From: Trametopsis cervina
Taxonomy: Eukaryota; Basidiomycota; Agaricomycetes; Polyporales; Irpicaceae
Assembly (NCBI GenBank): GCA_022385755.1
Contig: MU278350.1
Span: 129,965-193,964 of the forward strand
Length of the DNA stretch: 64,000 nt
Reading direction: 5' to 3'
Part shown: piece by piece, positions 21,700 through 32,753 of the stretch
Numbering within the stretch: the first letter of the stretch is position 1
Layout: each line of letters begins with the position of its first letter
Program-made: the position numbers and the translations under genes
Notes under the pieces: model-generated
Database searches by the model: none
What the model saw: the letters and a program-made list of their open reading frames with translations, nothing else
What the model was told of the DNA's origin: nothing

Positions 21700-24600
21700 T
21701 CAAAGCCCGATCCAACTGCTCCGCCCTCGCGGATTGTGCAATGTCGTCTGGCCGATTTTGATCAACTGCGCGCTGCCGCTGTCTTCCGTTACTCTGATGT
21801 TAACTGGCGGTCGTTCTTCAACACCGTCCGCAAGGTCAATGGCATCGATGAGCGGGCTCCCTTCGATGCCAACTTTGGGAGTGGGGACGCGCAACTTGAG
21901 AGGTTCGCGAGGTGGTGTGAGCGGATAAGACGGCGTTGCGCCAGGTAGGGGGAGAAACGCCTCGGCATACCACTCGTACCAGACTTGTCGGTGGTCGGTA
22001 AGCCTCCATATTGACACTTGCAGTTCGCATTTGCTGGGCAAATAAAGGGGCTCCTGATATCACAAGAAGGTCAGACAGAGATCAACGGCGTCATCTCAGC
22101 CCTTACCTTGAGCGGAAAGAATAGCGGAAACCAACTGAGCATATCCTTGGAGATCTTGTCCTTCCTCTGCGGATGTATGCTGAGCCCAACATTCCCGTAC
22201 AACACAGCCTCAAAGTAGCCAGCGAAACCATGCAGAGCACCCCCATGCGAGATATGAAACCGCAGCTTCGCAGACCTCGTATTATGGCTGTTCGTAAACG
22301 GCAGACCTACAGAATCCAACCACGGTTCATCAATGAGTTCACCGTACTGTCGAAAAGAGCTGCAAGAAGTCTCACCTTGAGAATTGAGCACGGCATCTCG
22401 TCGCGGGTGTTCAAACTCCCAACACTCCTGCACTTGACCTCCACATTTCCCGCTAATTCCTCCGCCCTCGCCGCTCATGATATTAATCGCCTGTAGCATG
22501 ACTACATACGGCGTTTCCGGCCCCTTTTCGTCCTTCGAAGCGTGAGCTTCTATGTGCAGCTTTGAGGATGATATCGGCGCGAGATATGCAGTGTACGACG
22601 CAGGGATAGATATGCCCTCGGCTGGAAGCCCATTTAACAACCATCACTGTTGGATAGAAGGAAAGCGGACTTACGTTTCAGAAAACGCATAGCTCCATCC
22701 AAGCATTCTGGACTGAGTTCATTGTCACCGAACGACCCCAGTAGCTCGCTCACGAGTATGTCGACCTTTTCTGGTATATCCAAAGTACGCATGTCCCCGA
22801 AGAGCAGATGCACTTTGTCATCTCCCCATTCCGTGGCTTGCCGGTCCTGAAGGCTGTCTACCGCCTGGCGGTCAGTGCTGAACTGCATTGCGAAGGCACG
22901 TGACGCACGTGACGAAGGCGTTCTTGTTCTTCTCTACAGCGTACACAAATGCGTTTTTCTTTGCACGCTTGATGGCATTAAGAGATCGAGCCACGAGGGG
23001 ACCACGGCCAGCGCCTGCTACGCAGATCAGTCTACGCATGCGTCAGTGTCATGAACGCAATCCGAGTAGACACGACGTACATCCTACTATCAGAGTTCGG
23101 CCAATCCATAAGGGCATAGTATATCGCCTTCAAGATCAATTGGTTAGTACACGTGGGTGGTTAATCGGGAGGGGTTTACCTCTTCATAGTTCTGGTATTT
23201 TACTGGATCCTGCTCAAACGTCTGATACGTCACACTTTGCAAGTTGTCCATTAAGGGCTGATGTTTGCATGAGTCAATGAGCGCCAGGTATCAAAGAGAC
23301 ATGCTCTACATACCTGCAAAGGGGCTTGCAGATAATCCTGATATCCCTGTGCAAAATTCTCCACGGTGCCGGGAGTTTTCATGGCCTTCACCGCGGGACT
23401 GGTCTTCTCTAGATGTCGGACATACTGCGAATACGCTGCTTCTCCGCCTTTACTATGTCGGCCGGTATCTGTGCCAGAAAATATTACGGCTGGTTGAATC
23501 TATATGTGCTCACAGGTCAATATAATACTCCGATAGATACAGAAGAAGAATACTCGCCTTCATTATGTCGCGAATGAACGACTGCGTGCCTTTTGGCAGG
23601 ACGGGGTAACCTTTGGCGTTCGCTATGAACGAGGAAGCAGGGAGGAAGATATATCTAGTCGGCTCAGCTACCCATTGGTTGAGAACTTCCAAAGCCAAAG
23701 GTAACGGGGGCGTCAAGTCCAGAGCTGTACACCCCAAAGTCAGCTCGTAGTGCAAAGAGAGCATAAAAACCAAGCACGTACTCAAACTCAACCGAGGGTG
23801 GTACTCGCATATCGATCGTATGAGATCCCACATCTCCCAAGTGGCGATCGACGTCTGGTCATCCACCAACGCCGTGACAGCATGTGGCGCAGGAGCAACC
23901 GAAGAGCCTGAACCTCGCTTTCCAAACCCAGAGCTGACCGCTGACAACGGCGTCGTAGGCGTCTTGGCTGGTTGAATTGCCGACGGATCGTATATTGGGA
24001 GCCTCACCGACAGCTGCATATACGGCACTGCGTTCAGCGCGGCGTTCACGGCCCTCGCATACGACGCGACATGGTCTCTATTTCGGGGTGGGGGCAAGAT
24101 AGCAGTCTGGACGTTCAGGTACGATGCATAGGCCAGTTCCTGGTGAAGAGCCTGTGGGACAAGACGGGAAAAGCAGGGGTTTTAGGGTGTGGGCGGGTAG
24201 AAAGAACGGAGGGTGGCACGGGCGGACACGCCAGTCGACGGTACGAAGACCTCGAGCCGGTATTTGGGAATGAATGGGGGAGACGTACGATTTCTGCGTC
24301 GTGCCGGACCCAGTCGTCGGGTGCGTCGAGCTCGAGCCAGTCGGAGAGTAGAATGATAGCGTTTTCAGCTTCATCTATGTATACCAGTGTGCAGATGTAA
24401 ATACGGACTCAAGACAATGAGAGAGGTCATAGATACGCACCAAGTCGTGTGATCGTCACTTCGTCCCTAATAAACGCAGGGTTCTCCCTCCACTGCTCCG
24501 CACGTCGTTCCAGTGCCGCCTTGTCCGGGTTCTCGTCATCAGGAAGCAAACACAGACTCCTCCAGCGCGCTTTCCATTTTTCGTTCGTGAGAGGGAGACA

Positions 24601-24735
24601 TATCCCTTCGTAGCCTTTTGCACGTGCGACGGCGAGGGCTTTTAAGGCGGGCGACCGCTCGCTAAGATCTGATTCGCTTGGCTGGGAGAGCCGCGCGAGA
24701 TGGTCGAGCGTCGAGTGGCTGATGTACGCAGACAT
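21700..24735 (-). CDS. PRMT5: Protein arginine N-methyltransferase 5 (Skb1/Hsl7 family)
   Basis: About ten exons from ATG 24735 to TGA 21700. PRMT5 makes symmetric dimethylarginine on histones, Sm proteins and signalling proteins. The N-terminal TIM-barrel region shows [20 protein letters not shown] and [20 protein letters not shown]. Before the catalytic domain are [19 protein letters not shown] and the Rossmann motif [18 protein letters not shown], with [13 protein letters not shown]. The double-E loop is [20 protein letters not shown], with both Glu present. The C-terminal beta-barrel has [40 protein letters not shown], and ends with WYEWYAEA. All catalytic motifs are intact. No partner gene such as MEP50 is in the window. 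The extra 5' frame up to 25067 has no conserved content, so the 24735 start is preferred. Confidence 0.95.
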
Positions 24736-25144
24736 GTAGATGCGTGCGTGCTACGACGTCGACGGAGCGGGGAAGGATTCAGGTTCGCGAAGACTAACGA
24801 CACCAGTAGGATGGTCGGAGCATATGGGAGGGGGAAGAAGAGAGCGGAGGATATACATTGACTCTCGGATGATGATGAGCGTCCAGTACTGGCGATCTCC
24901 CTCGGATCGGAGATTGCACACCAGTGATGTTCACATCTCTGCAGAAGCGGTACCTCTGCAGAAGCGGTACCTCTGCAGAGTCGCCCGCATGCAGTTGAGA
25001 ACACCGTTGGGAGACCGAGTGGTACGCATCTCGGAAAATCATTAAGACAACTGGTACACACCCCCACAGAGCACGCAATTATGATAACCTCTCAACGAGA
25101 GTACACAACTATACACATCCTCATATGTACACACTGGTCGCCGT
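24736..25144. other. Promoter side of PRMT5
   Basis: About 400 bp between PRMT5 (start at 24735) and the 3' end of the ankyrin gene. It contains a short tandem repeat. No gene seen. Confidence 0.5.
24937..24979. repeat. Short 17-bp direct repeat, 2.5 copies
   Basis: The unit ctctgcagaagcggtac occurs twice head to tail and is followed by nine more matching bases. It lies 200 bp upstream of the PRMT5 start codon. Confidence 0.9.
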
Positions 25145-26196
25145 TCATTGCGGCGGACCACCCTCATCGTCCGTCCTCGACCTCTTCGCGCCATGCAACC
25201 CTTCCCGCTCACGGAGGTCATCGCCGTCGTCTCTGCGCTCCTCCGGAGCCAGACTCATCCCATAACCCGTCACGACGCCCTCCAGTACCGTGCGCGATAC
25301 GAGTTGCCGTAGCTCAGGGTCCGGATCGCGGCCTTCGGCCTCCGCGCGCACCATCACGTCCTGGACAGCTATCATCAGTTCGGACGTCAGTTCTTCTGTC
25401 GCCTGGTTCTGCGCATGCTGCGATGGTATGTAGTTGTGTGATGCTGGTGCGGTGGCATCTAGGGTGGTCTGTGGCGGGGCAAGCGCAACGATGGTTTCGA
25501 GGAAGGCTGCTACGTCCGGGAAGTCTTCTATCAGGGTCGCTACGGGCTAGGGGAACCGCGCAGGTTAGCGAACGATGTCCCTGTGTTACGCTGGTCCTGA
25601 AAGACGTCGACGTACAGAAAGACCCTCATGATTCGTGCGATCCACAACTGCGCCGTGCTCCACTAGCCACCTCGCAGTCGACACCTCCTCAACAACATAG
25701 AGCGGGGTATCCCCATCTTCGTCTGTGATGTTCACGTCTCCTCCTAAGTTTGGTGCGCATTCCGGCCGAGAGAGGAAAGTTACGTTCGTCCTTTGAATCT
25801 CGTCAGGTAACACAGACGAAAGCGGTGATTAACCACCTTGCGCGACTAGGTACTCCAATACGTGTATGTGGCCGTAAGAGGCCGCGGCGTGCCTACTCAA
25901 TATTAGTATCATCGCTGCTACGATACTTGGACAGACATACATAGGAGTGTAAGTGTTTGGGTCCGGGATGTTTGGGGAGAGTCCTAACGGCAGCGTTCAT
26001 GAGATCGGCACATGACGAGCGATCGACGAGCAACTATACCGGATTGCACGAGTTCCTACGTATGGAATGAAGTGAGTATGCTGCCGCAAGCCACGATCTG
26101 GAAGCTCATGTTGCATACCTGCACGCGTTCAAGGTCTCCATCGCTCGCAGCCACCCATATGTTCTTCTCTGGCCGGACTCGGGTCGGTACAGGCAT
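25145..26196 (-). CDS. Conserved ankyrin-repeat protein (YCR051W/SPCP1E11.10-like)
   Basis: Five or more exons from ATG 26196 to TGA 25145. The assembled start is MPVPTRVRPEKNIWVAASDG, DLERVQ-ELVQSGLSPNIPD, then an ankyrin repeat NTYTPMHAAASYGHIHVLEY, then GDVNITDEDGDTPLYVVEEV and STARWLVEHGAVVDRTNHEG. The order and the near-invariant DxDGDTPL(Y/H)VVE segment match a small ankyrin family conserved from yeasts to basidiomycetes, including budding-yeast YCR051W and a fission-yeast relative. The C-terminal half after the repeats is helical (ATEELTSELMIAVQDVMVRA, ELRQLVSRTVLEGVVTGYGM) and ends in a charged GAKRSRTDDEGG tail that may be a nuclear signal. The family has no settled molecular function. 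Total length is roughly 270 residues. Confidence 0.8.
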
Positions 26197-26459
26197 TTTG
26201 CGTATGGATAATTAACAAGGGGTCGTAACAGCAAAGAAGATCGCCCTAGTACGTGTTGATATTCGAATAAACCTGGTGGTACGGAACTGGAAAGCAGAGA
26301 ACGAGAAATTAATTAGCAGATCTCAGCGCCCGGCCCGCGGATTGCTCCCAGGCAGACGCCACGAAGGTGACGGCATCACGGCAGCTGTGCTGAACTCGGA
26401 TGCCTGCTTGCAATCATGGTCCCGTTCTTCGTCGACCCTCTCGTGCAGCCCACCCATCC

Positions 26460-27839
26460 ATGGCGACGCCTGAATTTATAACCCACAAACCAAGGCTCCC
26501 GGTAGAGCTCCTTCGCATCATCATCGCACATGTCATCGGCGAGTACCTCGACGATCTCATCGCAGGGCCCTTAGCGCTGCCCGCCGTGGACATCCATGCA
26601 TTCGTGAACGACACCAACGACCCCAACGCGGGCGCTGTGGCCGCGGCAATGAACCTGCCTACACAGACCACTGGTGGCTATGGTTATGCGGAAGCCGATG
26701 CTGAAACCGACGCGCCACAAACAACCCATCCGCGCGTGGAACTAAGTCCACATGTAGACGTGGGGATGGAAGACGAACCCAACCCTATCGTTTCGCTGCT
26801 GCAGGCTAACATGCAGTTGCGTGCGACAACACTCCATTTGCTATCACAGGCACTGGGTGTGTCTGTAGTCAAAGAAGGAATTCAGCGGTGCGTGATACTC
26901 ACTTTCATATTCCATCGCGCCACTTAACTGTCAACAGCCTCTCGGTCAAGCCGTGGACTCGTATCCAACCTATCCGACATCTATACGCTAATGCCCTCCT
27001 CTTCCCCGCCCTCCATCGCGACTACGACATGCACAACACAATGCGTTCCTCAGGGCTGATCACGTCGTACATGATGCTGAGCGTCAACGGCGCGCAGCTG
27101 CAGATCGCCAAACGCCAATTAGAAGACGCTACCCGGACGACGTTCACAATTCAGAAAGTGATGTCACAAGGACTGCTAGATTCGCTGTTGACGACCGCTA
27201 TGGGGCCTTCCATGATTCGCGACGATATCTTGCGCATGAGGGTCAAGCAACGGGTTGGTGCATGGGTGTCGAAGACGTTAAATTGTACGTATACACGATC
27301 CGTCCGCAGAAGCATGCGCTCATCTCCACTTGCGCTTCCCTAAAGTTGTGGCGTTCCAAGGTTGCATGAACACTATCACCGCTATGGTTGGTCTCATTGG
27401 CGTCGCCGAGGGTGTCATCGATGAGTGTGAGGAAGAGGTACCGGGTGTCAATCTGGGCGCAGCTACTGTCATTCTCGAGGTCAGTTACGTCTTTGTACAG
27501 GATGGCGGCAACTCAATCAATGGTTCCACAGGAAGCCTACAGTGCCTTGTACGACGTACTCAAGCTGTTCGTTGCGCTCGTAGAAACAGTAACCTCTTTT
27601 TTTCCTGACCGTGTGGCCCATTTCGCTACTGCTGACGAGGTGAGTCTTGAAAAGCTGTCGTCATTCATTTATACTGACAAGCAGTGAAGGTACGGACCAC
27701 ACTGGAGGCCTTCCGAACTGTGACCGAGCACACAGGGCGTGCAGGGCTTGATTTTACTCCATGCCACACTGCGGCGAAGGCAGCGACCGACTGGCTTTTG
27801 TCCTCGTACCCGGAGCATTCGCCGCGGCATGACGCATGA
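26460..27839 (+). CDS. Basidiomycete conserved protein with F-box-like start
   Basis: Five exons (26460-26887, 26938-27284, 27346-27479, 27532-27639, 27690-27839) give 388 residues. The start is KPRLPVELLRIIIAHVIGEY, which resembles helix 1 of an F-box, but the usual second and third helices are absent. Next is a variable Ala/Thr/Asp-rich linker, then VSLLQANMQLRATTLHLLSQ, SVKPWTRIQPIRHLYANALL, MRVKQRVGAWVSKTLNF and VAFQGCMNTITAMVGLIGVA. The C-terminus carries EAYSALYDVLKLFVALVETV. The protein looks mostly helical. I believe similar proteins are common in agaricomycetes but know no function. The final acceptor (27688-27689) is selected because two alternatives just upstream lead to an immediate stop. 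Confidence 0.7.
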
Positions 27840-29250
27840 AGCTGTGAAGTATTGGCTCAGATTTTTGGCTGTATGGACTGTTTAGGTTTAGTAGTGAGCT
27901 CGCGGGTTATTTGAATGTGATTTAGGATGCACGTCGTATACATCTATCCAAGGCACAGACTTTTTTCTTATACGAGATCTGCACAATTCCGTGATCAGAC
28001 GGCGTCTGTCAACGGTCTTGAGGCGGCATAGCACCGAGCGGTCCGCGACATGGACAGGGCGAAGTAGGAACCTCGGCAGCGTAAGCTCGGGCTGATAACG
28101 ATTGGCACGATCGATCAGTTGGTCTGCCAAAGGGTTTGGTCGATCAGCACGGCTGCAGCTGCGTCAATATTACGGGACAGTCGCTATAAGGCAGTCTATG
28201 CAGACTTAGGGCACTGCCTAAATTACTTTCTATTCAATCTGCACGCAGCTGCGAGCTTCGGATATGACGCCTGAGACAGACTCAAGGCAAGCTGAGCGTT
28301 GTGGGTTTACCAAGCTGCCAAGGCACGGTGAGAGGCCTCCACCGACCGAGGCTTGCTAGTCGTGTAGATGGTCCGGTGATCTGCTGTGCTTTGGTATGCA
28401 TGTATGACGGTGGTACAGTAATATGAACGAAGCCGTAGCCGTAGCCGCGGTTCGAGGGAGCGTAGTGCTACGGGGACCAAAGGGCGATCTGCAGAAGCGG
28501 ATCTCTGAATCGGGCAGCGGATCTGTGAAGGAACGAGCGAATTGCCCGATCCGGCATACGAGTGTGATGTTGCACAGTTGTTGCACCGAGAGCAGCCACC
28601 GGTCGCGCACCTCGACGCAGACGGGTGTGCTTGCCTCGCGTTGACCTTGTGTTGGAAGCAGAGCCGTGAGTCGCCCGCTGGCCCACACGCGGGGAGAGAC
28701 GAGGCGCGGCGGACTGCAGAATTAAGAGAAAAAATGATTTCGCGGTGCACCCGAGAAATTAGCCGGGCTAGCCCGTTTTGGGAGTCGCCCCTGGCGTCGT
28801 GAACGTCGAGCTGGACGGCGGCGGCAGCAGAGGGGCTCGCTCGGTGCTGTGCGGTGCGTCGGGCGGGCAGTACGGGCGTGATGAGCGGGGACGGTGGGCG
28901 GCGGATCGCAGACGGGCGCGGCGGTGGTCCCGTGCGGACCGAGCGACGAGCCCTGATTCGCGTTTGGCCCTCATAGGTTGGTGGCCGCCCAGCGCAGGCC
29001 TACTCCCGCGGTCGGCCACTGGCCCCTGTCTCCTCCTCCTTTCCGCAGACGGCCCATTACAAGGCGCCGATTCTGCACGGCTCCGCCAGATTCAGCAAAG
29101 TCTCCTCCGCCTTGTCCGCTCTGCATGGGTCAGCCCTGACAGCAACCACCACCACCGTCGTCTCCTACTTTACCATATCACCCTAGTCGCATATCGCCCT
29201 CTCTACCATAGTAGCCCCGCTCTAGTCAGCCTTACCTTACACCGCTCACC
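27840..29250. other. Long promoter/5' region of the GATA factor gene
   Basis: About 1.4 kb. The right half is very GC-rich, with frames open on both strands, which is compositional and not coding. The final 200 bp (CCTCC and CACC runs) look like a pyrimidine-rich 5' UTR leading to ATG 29251. No gene or RNA seen. Confidence 0.5.
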
Positions 29251-31880
29251 ATGAGTTTTATGGGCACCACCCATCGCTCCTACGACCCCCTTTCGCACCC
29301 CGACCTCACCCACATCCACCGCAACTCCGTCTCCGCCCTCGACGCCTTTGACAACGTCGCCCAGCCTCCCATGCACCCGCCTCTTCACCAGCCGCAGCAG
29401 CATCCCCACCACCATCAATCTCACCTCGCCGATCGTTCACGAAACTCGCTGCCCGAAATTGGCCAGACTCGCTGCTGTACGTGACTCTGTTTACCCTCGG
29501 CATGATCGTGCATCGATCGTGCATCTCGTCAGGGATATCTCTCCTGTCCGCATGCACCGCTGCTCACGCCTCTCTCTCCTCTGCTTATAGACTGGGCCCT
29601 GCTCAACGCAGACCTCCGCTTCCTCTACCTCGACCCCGTCCTAGCGCACCACCTCCGGGACCAGGCCAGCGACTTAATAGGAAAATCCCTTTTGCATTTT
29701 GTCCATCCCGATGAACAGACTTCCGCAGAGCAAGACTTGGGTGGCGTGTTGGAGAGTAGGACCTTGCATGGCAGCGTCACTCGGTATGCGTTCATTTTTC
29801 TTCTCCCATTAGCCCCTGTGCCGGTTTGCTGAGCGCGTCGGCCTCTTCGTTTCCTCCATCAGCGTCCGTTTTTCGCGCCTGTCGCGTGTTCGACGCGAGC
29901 TAGGTGCCCGCGGTTCCCCCGTGGGCTGGTCGGACGCGGAAAAGATTGCTGTGGACGAGCACTACATGGCTGTCGACATCGTTATCAATTGGGCTGCGGA
30001 CGACGTCGTCCTGTGCTTCATCCACGCTGTAGTCGACCTGGAGCCTCGCGATAATGACGAATACCACAAGACGGGCTGGACCAACTGGTGTGGCACGCCC
30101 TACATGAGCCAGGATGAAGTCAACCTTCTATTCCAGCGCCTATATCACGCTTTACCTACACCAACAGGCATGGACCGGGTCTTTCAAATCCTGCTGAATC
30201 AACCGGAACGGCCTCTTTTGTGTAGCTGGCCACCTGACCGCCAGCAGGGTGGGCCCATATCTAAGGAGTTTGTAAAGCTTGCGGCAGAGGTCAATCTTGG
30301 AACCTCGTCCAGCTCTTCAGAGGCGAAAACCAGCTGCACAAGGCGCTACAAAGCTCAACAGACGATGTCTTACGGTGCCGACTCATACAGAGATGTTGAA
30401 AGTATTTTCATACCTTATGGTACGCATCGCCGCCCGACTCTGTTCATTTGAGCCACCATTCATGGCTTCTATAGGTTCTATCATATTTGCCTGTCATAAA
30501 GTCGAGCACCCCAATTCACACAAGGCGGGGAACGGCTACATGCAGCACCAATCTTCCCAATATTACGACCCGGCCGCATATAACCTTCCACCGCTGAACG
30601 TCCCGTCAGACTACCCAGCGGCAGCATACACGGGAGAGCAGCAACCTCCCTCCCATTATTCTCAACAAAACTGGTCAGGCTCGGACGGCAGCCAGCAACC
30701 TTATAGCCAGTGGAACAGCCAGCACGCTCACATATCTTCTTCGCCTTCCGTCAGCAGCATGCGCTCGTCGTCGTATCAGTCTTCGCAACAGCAAGACCAC
30801 CAGCACGCTTCACAGCAGCATCACTGGCCCGCTCATCCCCCAGCATCGGCATACATGGAGCCGAATGGCGCCCCCGGCTATTTCCCCACTGGCGTACACT
30901 ATCCCAATACGCCATCAGTAGGCACGCCGGCGTCCGAAAATGCTCCTTCTGCGGCCGACGACGTCGTTCCTGTCCCTCGCACAGGCCGTCGCTCGACGAA
31001 GGAGCACTTCAGTGGAAATAGGGCGGCGGGCAACCCTCCTGTTGGGATCATGAAATGCTCGAGCTGCAAGGTGACACAGAGCCCTGAATGGCGGAAAGGT
31101 CCGAGCGGAAAGAAGGACTTGTGCAATGCGTGAGTGCAGGGTTTGAAACCGTCTGGGTATGAAAGCTGCCTTGCTGACCCGGGCCTTGTGCGTCACTGCC
31201 TTTCTAATTTAAACAGATGCGGTCTGCGGTTCGCCCGTTCCCGTGCCAAAAAGGATGGAGCAGCTGCGAGGCGCCGAAAGGACAAGGTCTTGGCCGCGAT
31301 GTCCAACAAGTCCGACCATTCGACTCCGTCCCTGCCTCCCATCAGCATCCCATTTAATGGTATGCGAAGGGGCAGTGGATACGACGAGAACTCCAACGGC
31401 CCGGCGGCGCCAGTACTCGACGGTTACCCTCCCATGCCTCACCAGGCCCCTCCCCACGCACCCCAGGGCCCCGGCTACAACGGAGTAACGCCATCGCCTC
31501 CTCCGTCCGGCAGTCAGAGCAGCTTCGTGGCATGTCAGCAGCCCCCTCACCCGTCTTCTCAGCCGGAACAACAGCATGCCTCGCAGGCAGAGCGTGGGCC
31601 TGGTCACTACATGCAGCCGTATTATAATCTCGCCACTCCAGTCTCGGCTTCGGTGCCTGCAGGGGGCTCGCCAGGCTCCCTGCCGCGACTGGACCCTATG
31701 GGAGGCCTGGCCTATCCCCATCGTGTCTCTCATTCGCCTCCCTCGCCCATGCCTCCGGCTCCTCATTTCAACCAGCCCTCCTATGAGAGGGAACGACACC
31801 AGTCCAGAGACCGGGACCGGATGGTTCTCCCTCCCACACCCGTTTCCGCAGAACACCGAACGGCGCCAGGGAAGTTTTGA
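29251..31880 (+). CDS. PAS-like and GATA zinc-finger transcription factor
   Basis: Five exons code for about 765 residues. After a His/Pro-rich start comes a PAS-like region: WALLNADLRFLYLDPVLAHH, GKSLLHFVHPDEQTSAEQDL, then YMAVDIVINWAADDVVLCFI and IFIPYGSIIFACHKVEH. A Gln/Ser/Tyr-rich linker of about 180 residues follows. One GATA finger has C-x2-C-x18-C-x2-C spacing (MKCSSCKVTQSPEWRKGPSG to DLCNACGLRFARSRAKK), the loop length found in plant-type and White Collar fingers. The finger is split by an intron right after the NA residues. A basic KKDGAAARRRKD tail and a Pro-rich C-terminus complete it. The layout resembles White Collar 2 (PAS plus GATA), but the PAS region is divergent, so a light role is only a possibility. 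A nuclear DNA-binding regulator is secure. Confidence 0.88.
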
Positions 31881-32753
31881 GCCCTCGGGGTGGTGTCTTT
31901 TCTTTGGGGTTCCTTGTAATTAACTCCTCTCCCATTTCAAGGGGAAGGCTTTCTTCCGTTCTATTGCGCTCACGGCGGGGTTAACTTCATTCGTATTTCG
32001 CACCGTCCGCACCCCGCTAGCCTCAGCCGTCCTATTATTCGCGTATTTGCACTGTCTTCGGTGTATTTATTCCACCTTTGCGCTTTTTGTGTTGATAGTC
32101 AGTGTTTCTTGTTGTTTTGTATGAGAATTCAAAGACGGGTTTCTTCTCCTTTGCGCGAGTTGTCAGGCGCCGCGTTTCAGCATACCCTTTCGTCGATGTC
32201 CGTAACTCCAACAATATCATGTTTTCCCATGCCACCCCCTAGCGTGCCCCCAGGGGTCCCTATACGCCAACTACACCTAGTTCGCCTCCCATCCTCAACG
32301 TTCAACGTTTCCGACGTCTTGGCTGATCGATCACGTCTTTCCAGGAAACTGAACGTTATCTGGTCCATGCTAATCTGCATCTCGCGCGCGCAACCAAACA
32401 AAAGGGTTCTTTCGTTCTTTCGTTCTGGTCTGATTGTGCTGTGCCACTGCAGTGCCAGGTTATGCCGACACATCGGGGAATGCTCACGATCAGACCGAGC
32501 GCAAGGAACTGACCCGTTTCCGGAACGCGTTACGTTAACTTCGCGATCGCGACACGGTCGCGTTCGTCACGTGAGCGCTGTCTCGAGCCTGAGCGTCTGG
32601 CTTTCGGCATGACATGTGTTAAGTTACTAATGGCGACTCATCTAGCAGAACGCGCTCTGGTCTAAGGTTTGCTTTGTCGAGTCAAGTGCTTTTGCGAGTG
32701 CTAGCTGCGTAGTTCAATTTTCAATTCCTACTATCTACTTGTCTTTGTAACTC
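31881..32753. other. 3' region of the GATA gene and promoter of SDS22
   Basis: About 870 bp. Frames such as 32061-32612 have no domain and poor composition. The first half is T-rich, consistent with a long 3' UTR. CG-rich palindromic words (cgcgatcgcgacacggtcgcg near 32540) sit in the promoter half. Confidence 0.5.

Noticed and set aside
24642..25078. Minus-strand frames upstream of the PRMT5 start
   Set aside because: They contain the 17-bp repeat and no conserved PRMT5 N-terminal sequence; the ATG at 24735 fits the family start.
28307..29254. Several long frames on both strands
   Set aside because: High GC content removes stops in all frames; no conserved motif, and the region fits promoter and 5' UTR of the GATA gene.
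30899..31856. Minus-strand frames opposite the GATA gene
   Set aside because: They are shadows of the zinc-finger and Pro-rich coding exons on the other strand.
32061..32612. A 183-codon plus-strand frame after the GATA gene
   Set aside because: Very rich in Ser, Arg and Cys without structure; it lies in a likely long 3' UTR.
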